From positions 48,219-112,218 of the forward strand of contig NZ_SOFP01000013.1 of the NCBI RefSeq assembly GCF_004402785.1: a DNA stretch of 64,000 nt. The letters are read 5' to 3'. Shown piece after piece: positions 60,405 through 64,000 of the stretch. The first letter of the stretch is position 1. The number at the start of each line of letters is the position of its first letter. The notes under the pieces are model-generated. The model ran no database searches, had not been told where the DNA came from, and saw nothing but the letters and a program-made list of their open reading frames with translations. The translations under genes were made by a program, and so were the position numbers. This stretch comes from Cryobacterium algoritolerans (GTDB taxonomy: Bacteria > Actinomycetota > Actinomycetes > Actinomycetales > Microbacteriaceae).

Positions 60405-61973
60405 ATGGCATTCCTGCCGAAAATCGACCATTCGCCGGCGACGACGGGAGGGAGCGACCGCCAGCTTGCCCGCACGCTCAAGCCTCGCCATCTCTCGATG
60501 ATCGCGATCGCCGGGGTGATCGGCGCGGGCCTGTTCGTCGGCTCAGGCGCGGCCATCCAACAGGCCGGACCGGGCATCCTCGTCGCCTACGCCGCGGCCG
60601 GCCTCGTCGTGATCCTGGTCATGCGGATGCTGGGGGAGATGGCAGCCGCCCATCCGGAGACCGGCTCCTTCTCCAGCTACGCCGACAAAGCGCTCGGGCG
60701 CTGGGCCGGCCTGAGCATCGGCTGGTTGTACGCATGGTTCTGGATCATCGTGCTCGGCATCGAGGCCACGGCGGGCGCCGCGATCGTCCACCGCTGGATC
60801 CCGGCGGTCGACCAATGGGTGTGGGCCCTGGTGCTGATGGTGCTGCTGACCCTCACCAATGTTGCCTCCGTGAAGATGTTCGGTGAATTCGAGTTCTGGT
60901 TCGCGTCGATCAAGGTTGCCGCCATCGCGATCTTCCTGCTGCTCGGCGTCGTCGCCATCCTCGGCCTGATGCCCGGTCTCGACGCGCCGGGTCTCCGCAA
61001 CCTCACCGGACGCGGGGGTTTCTTCCCCAGCGGCAGCGGCGCGGTCCTCGGCGGCGTTCTCGTGGTCGTGTTCTCCTTCTTCGGCGCCGAGATCGCCACG
61101 ATCGCGGCCGGCGAGTCCGAGAATCCCGTCGACGCCGTGAAGAAAGCGGTCAAGTCCACCGTCTGGCGCATCCTCATCTTCTACATCGGCTCCATCGCCA
61201 TCGTCGTCACCCTGTTGCCCTGGGACAGCGCGTCGGTTGCCAAGAGCCCCTATGTCGCGGTGATCGAGCTCTACGGCATCCCGGGCGCCGGCGCGATCAT
61301 GGACGTCATCGTGCTGACCAGCGTGCTCTCCTGCCTGAACTCCGGGCTGTACACGGCCAGCCGGATGCTGTTCTCCCTCTCCGTGCGCGGCGACGCGCCG
61401 GCCGCCTGGTCCCGGGTGTCAACCAGAGGCGTGCCCCGTACCGCAGTCCTGGCCTCGACCGTGGTCGGCTTCATCACGGTGGGGCTCAACTACCTCGCCC
61501 CTGACACCGTCTTCCTGTTCCTCGTGAACACGTCGGGTGCGATCGCCCTGCTGGTCTGGCTGGTCATCGCCGTTTCCCAGCTCATTCTCCGCCGCCGGAT
61601 GGGCGCAGAGGCCGCCGGCCGGCTTTCCCTGAAGATGTGGGCCTTCCCCTACCTCACCTGGTTCGCCATCATCAGCATCGTCGCCCTGCTGGTCGGGATG
61701 GCCGTTCTCGAGAAGACCAGGCAGGAACTTCTGATGTCGCTTCTCCTGGCTGCCGTCGTGGCCGGGATCGGCCTGTGGCGGTACCGCGGCGACACCCGTC
61801 CTGGGACGGCCGCCGGCGAAACGGCTGCCGTGGCCGGCAATGACGCGGAACCCGCCCTTGGCACCGGCACCGGCACCAGCACCGGCACCGGCACCGGCAC
61901 CGGCACCGGCACCGGAGCCGGAGCCGGAACGGACTCCGTCGACGAGCCGGAACCGGTGGGCTCCAACCGCTGA
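60405..61973 (+). CDS. APC-superfamily amino-acid permease
   Basis: Transporter of 522 residues with twelve predicted helices. The N-terminus has LKPRHLSMIAIAGVIGAGLFVGSGAAIQQAGPG, the unwound TM1 substrate motif of the GABA/aromatic amino-acid permease group; MRMLGEMAAAHPETGSFSSYA and FSFFGAEIATIAAGESENPVDAV follow. The C-terminal tail is a Gly-Thr repeat from a 6-bp microsatellite (61860-61913) and is likely disordered. ATG 60405 has GGAG four bases upstream. It occupies the place where phosphomannomutase is usual in relatives. Exact amino acid unknown. Confidence 0.92.
   Translation: MAFLPKIDHSPATTGGSDRQLARTLKPRHLSMIAIAGVIGAGLFVGSGAAIQQAGPGILVAYAAAGLVVILVMRMLGEMAAAHPETGSFSSYADKALGRWAGLSIGWLYAWFWIIVLGIEATAGAAIVHRWIPAVDQWVWALVLMVLLTLTNVASVKMFGEFEFWFASIKVAAIAIFLLLGVVAILGLMPGLDAPGLRNLTGRGGFFPSGSGAVLGGVLVVVFSFFGAEIATIAAGESENPVDAVKKAVKSTVWRILIFYIGSIAIVVTLLPWDSASVAKSPYVAVIELYGIPGAGAIMDVIVLTSVLSCLNSGLYTASRMLFSLSVRGDAPAAWSRVSTRGVPRTAVLASTVVGFITVGLNYLAPDTVFLFLVNTSGAIALLVWLVIAVSQLILRRRMGAEAAGRLSLKMWAFPYLTWFAIISIVALLVGMAVLEKTRQELLMSLLLAAVVAGIGLWRYRGDTRPGTAAGETAAVAGNDAEPALGTGTGTSTGTGTGTGTGTGAGAGTDSVDEPEPVGSNR
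61860..61913 (+). repeat. 6-bp microsatellite (GGCACC)n in the permease gene
   Basis: Nine consecutive 6-bp units, one reading AGCACC, then two GGAGCC units. Length changes keep frame and alter only the Gly-Thr tail. Confidence 0.85.
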
Positions 61974-61987
61974 CCGCTGTTCCAGGT

Positions 61988-62068
61988 CGAATTCGACGGA
62001 GATTCTGGCTGATTCCGCCCCAGAGAGCCTTCTCGGGAGCGTTCTCGCGAAAATCTCCGTCGAATTCG
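61988..62068 (+). repeat. 81-bp inverted-repeat element, copy C
   Basis: CGAATTCGACGGA (61988-62000) and TCCGTCGAATTCG (62056-62068) are perfect 13-bp inverted ends. Extending inward, the arms still agree over about 22 bp with two or three mismatches (GAGATTCTGGC against GAGATTTTCGC). It lies between the permease stop and the ahcY start, 28 bp upstream of ahcY, so it falls in the ahcY leader or promoter. Confidence 0.85.
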
Positions 62069-62096
62069 CACAGGCAGGGGATGGCAGGATAGTCAC

Positions 62097-63584
62097 ATGA
62101 CTGTCGTCGCATCCCCTTCGTCCACTGTGCCCGCCTTCCGGATCGCCAATCCGGAGCTCGCCGAGGCCGGCCGCCACCAACTCCGCCTCGCCGAGAACGA
62201 GATGCCCGGGCTGATGGCCCTCCGAGCCGAATTCGGCGAATCGAAGCCACTCGCCGGCGCCCGCATCGCGGGCTCCCTGCACATGACGGTGCAGACCGCC
62301 GTGCTGATCGAGACGCTCGTCGCCCTCGGCGCGCAGGTTCGCTGGGCCAGCTGCAACATCTTCTCCACCCAGGACGACGCGGCCGCGGCCATTGCGGTCG
62401 GACCCACGGGCACCCCCGAGGCTCCGGCCGGCGTTCCTGTCTTCGCCTGGAAGGGCGAAACGCTGGAGGACTACTGGTGGTGCACCGAGCAGATCTTCGA
62501 CTGGAGTACCGAAGCGGCTGCCGCAGGGGAGACCTGGACCGGCCCGAACATGATCCTCGATGACGGCGGCGACGCGACCATGCTCGTGCACAAGGGCCGC
62601 GAATTCGAGCAGGCCGGAGCGGTGCCCGCGACGAGTGAGTCCGACAGCCACGAGTACCGGGTTGTCCTCGACGTCCTCCGTCGGTCACTGGCCACGTCCC
62701 CGTACCGCTGGACGGTCATCTCCGCAGCGATTGCCGGGGTCACCGAGGAAACCACGACCGGTGTGCACCGACTTTACGAACTCGCCGGTGCCGGCAGCCT
62801 CATCTTCCCGGCGATCAACGTCAATGACTCGGTCACCAAGTCGAAGTTCGACAACAAGTACGGCATCCGCCACTCGCTGCCTGACGGACTCAACCGGGCC
62901 ACCGACGTGCTCATCGGCGGAAAGGTGGTTTTTGTTGCCGGGTATGGTGACGTCGGCAAGGGTGCCGCAGAGGCGCTCCGTGGCCAGGGTGCCCGGGTGA
63001 TCGTGAGCGAGATCGACCCGATCAATGCCCTGCAGGCCGCCATGGACGGATTCCAGGTTGCTCGGATCGTATCCGTCGTCGATCAGGTCGACATCTTCGT
63101 CAGCGGCACCGGCAACTTCAACGTCATCGGGGTCGATCACATGCTCCGGATGAAGCATCTCGCGATCATCGCGAACGTGGGCCATTTCGACAACGAAATC
63201 GACATGGCAGCGCTGGAGACCCTGCCCGGCGCGGTGAGGGTCGAGATCAAGCCTCAGGTGGACGAGTGGCGCCTGCCGAGCGGACGCAGCGTTCTCGTGC
63301 TCTCTGAGGGACGCCTGATGAACCTGGGCAACGCCACCGGGCACCCCTCCTTCGTGATGAGCAACTCGTTCACCAACCAGGTGCTCGCCCAGATCGAGCT
63401 GTATTGCTACCCGGAGAAGTACCCGGTCGGCGTCTACGTGTTGCCGAAGCACCTCGACGAGAAGGTCGCCCGGCTGCACCTTGACGCCCTCGGCGTCGAG
63501 CTGACCGTGCTCACTCCCGAGCAGTCCGCCTACATCGGCGTGCCGATCGAAGGCCCGTACAAGGTCGACCACTACCGCTACTGA
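62097..63584 (+). CDS. ahcY: Adenosylhomocysteinase (S-adenosylhomocysteine hydrolase)
   Basis: NAD-dependent enzyme of 495 residues that splits SAH into adenosine and homocysteine. Markers: [74 protein letters not shown] (catalytic Lys/Asp/Asn region), the NAD loop [30 protein letters not shown] and the C-terminal KVDHYRY. It has the long actinobacterial/plant-type insertion, so the length is normal. AGGA at 62086-62089 sets ATG 62097. No SAH riboswitch fold was recognised upstream; copy C of the 81-bp element is there instead. Confidence 0.97.
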   Translation: MTVVASPSSTVPAFRIANPELAEAGRHQLRLAENEMPGLMALRAEFGESKPLAGARIAGSLHMTVQTAVLIETLVALGAQVRWASCNIFSTQDDAAAAIAVGPTGTPEAPAGVPVFAWKGETLEDYWWCTEQIFDWSTEAAAAGETWTGPNMILDDGGDATMLVHKGREFEQAGAVPATSESDSHEYRVVLDVLRRSLATSPYRWTVISAAIAGVTEETTTGVHRLYELAGAGSLIFPAINVNDSVTKSKFDNKYGIRHSLPDGLNRATDVLIGGKVVFVAGYGDVGKGAAEALRGQGARVIVSEIDPINALQAAMDGFQVARIVSVVDQVDIFVSGTGNFNVIGVDHMLRMKHLAIIANVGHFDNEIDMAALETLPGAVRVEIKPQVDEWRLPSGRSVLVLSEGRLMNLGNATGHPSFVMSNSFTNQVLAQIELYCYPEKYPVGVYVLPKHLDEKVARLHLDALGVELTVLTPEQSAYIGVPIEGPYKVDHYRY

Positions 63585-63744
63585 GCCCGTTTCGTCCCTG
63601 TAGATGCGCGCCCGCATCCGCTTTTCCTGAGTGGTTGCGGGCGTGTTCTGGTTCCGCTGTTTGTCCGTCGGCGTGTGTGTGTGATTCGCGAGGGTGCAGT
63701 TTTGGCCCCTCCCGTGGGGTTGTGGGGGCGGATTGTGCACTTTC

Positions 63745-63779
63745 GGGGGTGGGGGTGCGGGGTGGGGGTGGGGGTGGGG
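63745..63779 (+). repeat. G-quadruplex-prone tract
   Basis: Six runs of four or five G separated by one to three bases, on the plus strand, ahead of the candidate promoter. More G3-G5 runs flank it on both sides. Confidence 0.75.
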
Positions 63780-63923
63780 TGACACGCCCGGGCGGGGCGG
63801 GGTTTTGACGGGTTGGGGTGGGGGCCGTAGTGTCTTCACGTACCCCAAAGGTGCGGAAAGTCGCAGTGCTTCCCGGCCTCAGGTGGGACCGTGGTTTTAT
63901 GGTTTTTCGGTGTGCTGCTCCGG

Positions 63924-63953
63924 TTGGAGTTTGGTGTGCTGGAGGCCTAGGCT
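63924..63953 (+). promoter_or_regulatory. Candidate promoter directed out of the window
   Basis: TTGGAG (63924-63929), an 18-bp spacer and TAGGCT (63948-63953), followed by AGTTATTC as a likely initiation region. No start codon follows within the window. Confidence 0.4.
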
Positions 63954-64000
63954 AGTTATTCTCTCCGGTTGGTTTCGTTCGGTTGAGGTTGTGGGTTGTT

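Larger units (their letters stand above)
63585..64000. other. Gene-free G/T-rich tail of the window
   Basis: No convincing gene was found. A weak hairpin (CGCCCGCA 63609-63616 with TGCGGGCG 63636-63643) may end ahcY transcription. A dense G-tract array follows at 63745-63779, then a candidate promoter (TTGGAG 63924-63929, 18 bp, TAGGCT 63948-63953) that points out of the window toward the next plus-strand gene. Confidence 0.6.

Noticed and set aside
61974..62096. SAH riboswitch ahead of ahcY
   Set aside because: No recognisable SAH-aptamer pseudoknot arrangement; the gap is mostly the 81-bp inverted-repeat element.

Overview
The window is high-GC DNA with actinobacterial hallmarks: a WhiB iron-sulfur regulator, DUF3499 and DUF5719 proteins, a mycobacterial-type gene order around manA, whiB2 and ahcY, and frequent GTG/TTG starts with ATGA/GTGA overlaps. 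Gene content and style fit Microbacteriaceae (for example Cryobacterium or Leifsonia relatives). That placement is inference; there is no rRNA in the window. No tRNA, CRISPR array or transposase gene was seen.

Region 1 (1-25.8 kb) is a cell-surface polysaccharide locus with visibly less GC-biased codons than the rest. It holds a frameshifted pyruvyl-transferase gene and a nonsense-interrupted coiled-coil gene at the left edge. Next come an ABC polysaccharide exporter (wzm/wzt), several family 2 and family 4 glycosyltransferases, a secreted repeat protein, a UDP-GlcNAc 2-epimerase, two flippases, three DUF2142 membrane proteins and a DUF2304 protein. The most unusual part is a Gfo/Idh oxidoreductase plus DegT aminotransferase plus LpxA-like acyltransferase trio. 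It resembles the GnnA/GnnB/LpxA route that makes 3-amino-3-deoxy-UDP-GlcNAc and acylates its 3-amine, here in a Gram-positive setting.

Region 2 (25.8-35.0 kb) is very GC-rich and continues the glycan theme: two GT4 enzymes, a third flippase, three GT2 enzymes and two O-antigen-ligase/polymerase-like proteins. Region 3 (35.0-37.3 kb) is a sulfur-handling operon (CoA-disulfide reductase-rhodanese fusion, rhodanese, CsoR/CstR-family repressor) behind a perfect palindromic operator.

Region 4 (37.4-49.0 kb) holds an acyl-CoA dehydrogenase, manA, a nuclease-like gene flanked by two copies of an 81-bp inverted-repeat element, a GlxA-type regulator, galE, whiB2, a giant GT2/membrane protein and DUF5719. 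Region 5 (49.1-58.6 kb) is a module of mtnP, an SDR epimerase, a two-component system, a GT2, a DUF2064 protein, a methyltransferase, a membrane protein, a membrane-bound sulfite-oxidase-like molybdoenzyme and a polytopic glycosyltransferase; its overall function is unknown to me. Region 6 (58.6-64.0 kb) has a lipoprotein, a metallopeptidase-family protein, DUF3499, an amino-acid permease and ahcY, followed by a G-rich intergenic tail.

Taken together, nucleotide-sugar enzymes (epimerases, manA, galE, the 3-amino-sugar trio) would feed glycosyltransferases that build one or more surface polymers. Wzm/Wzt or the flippases would export them, and the ligase-like proteins would polymerise or attach them.
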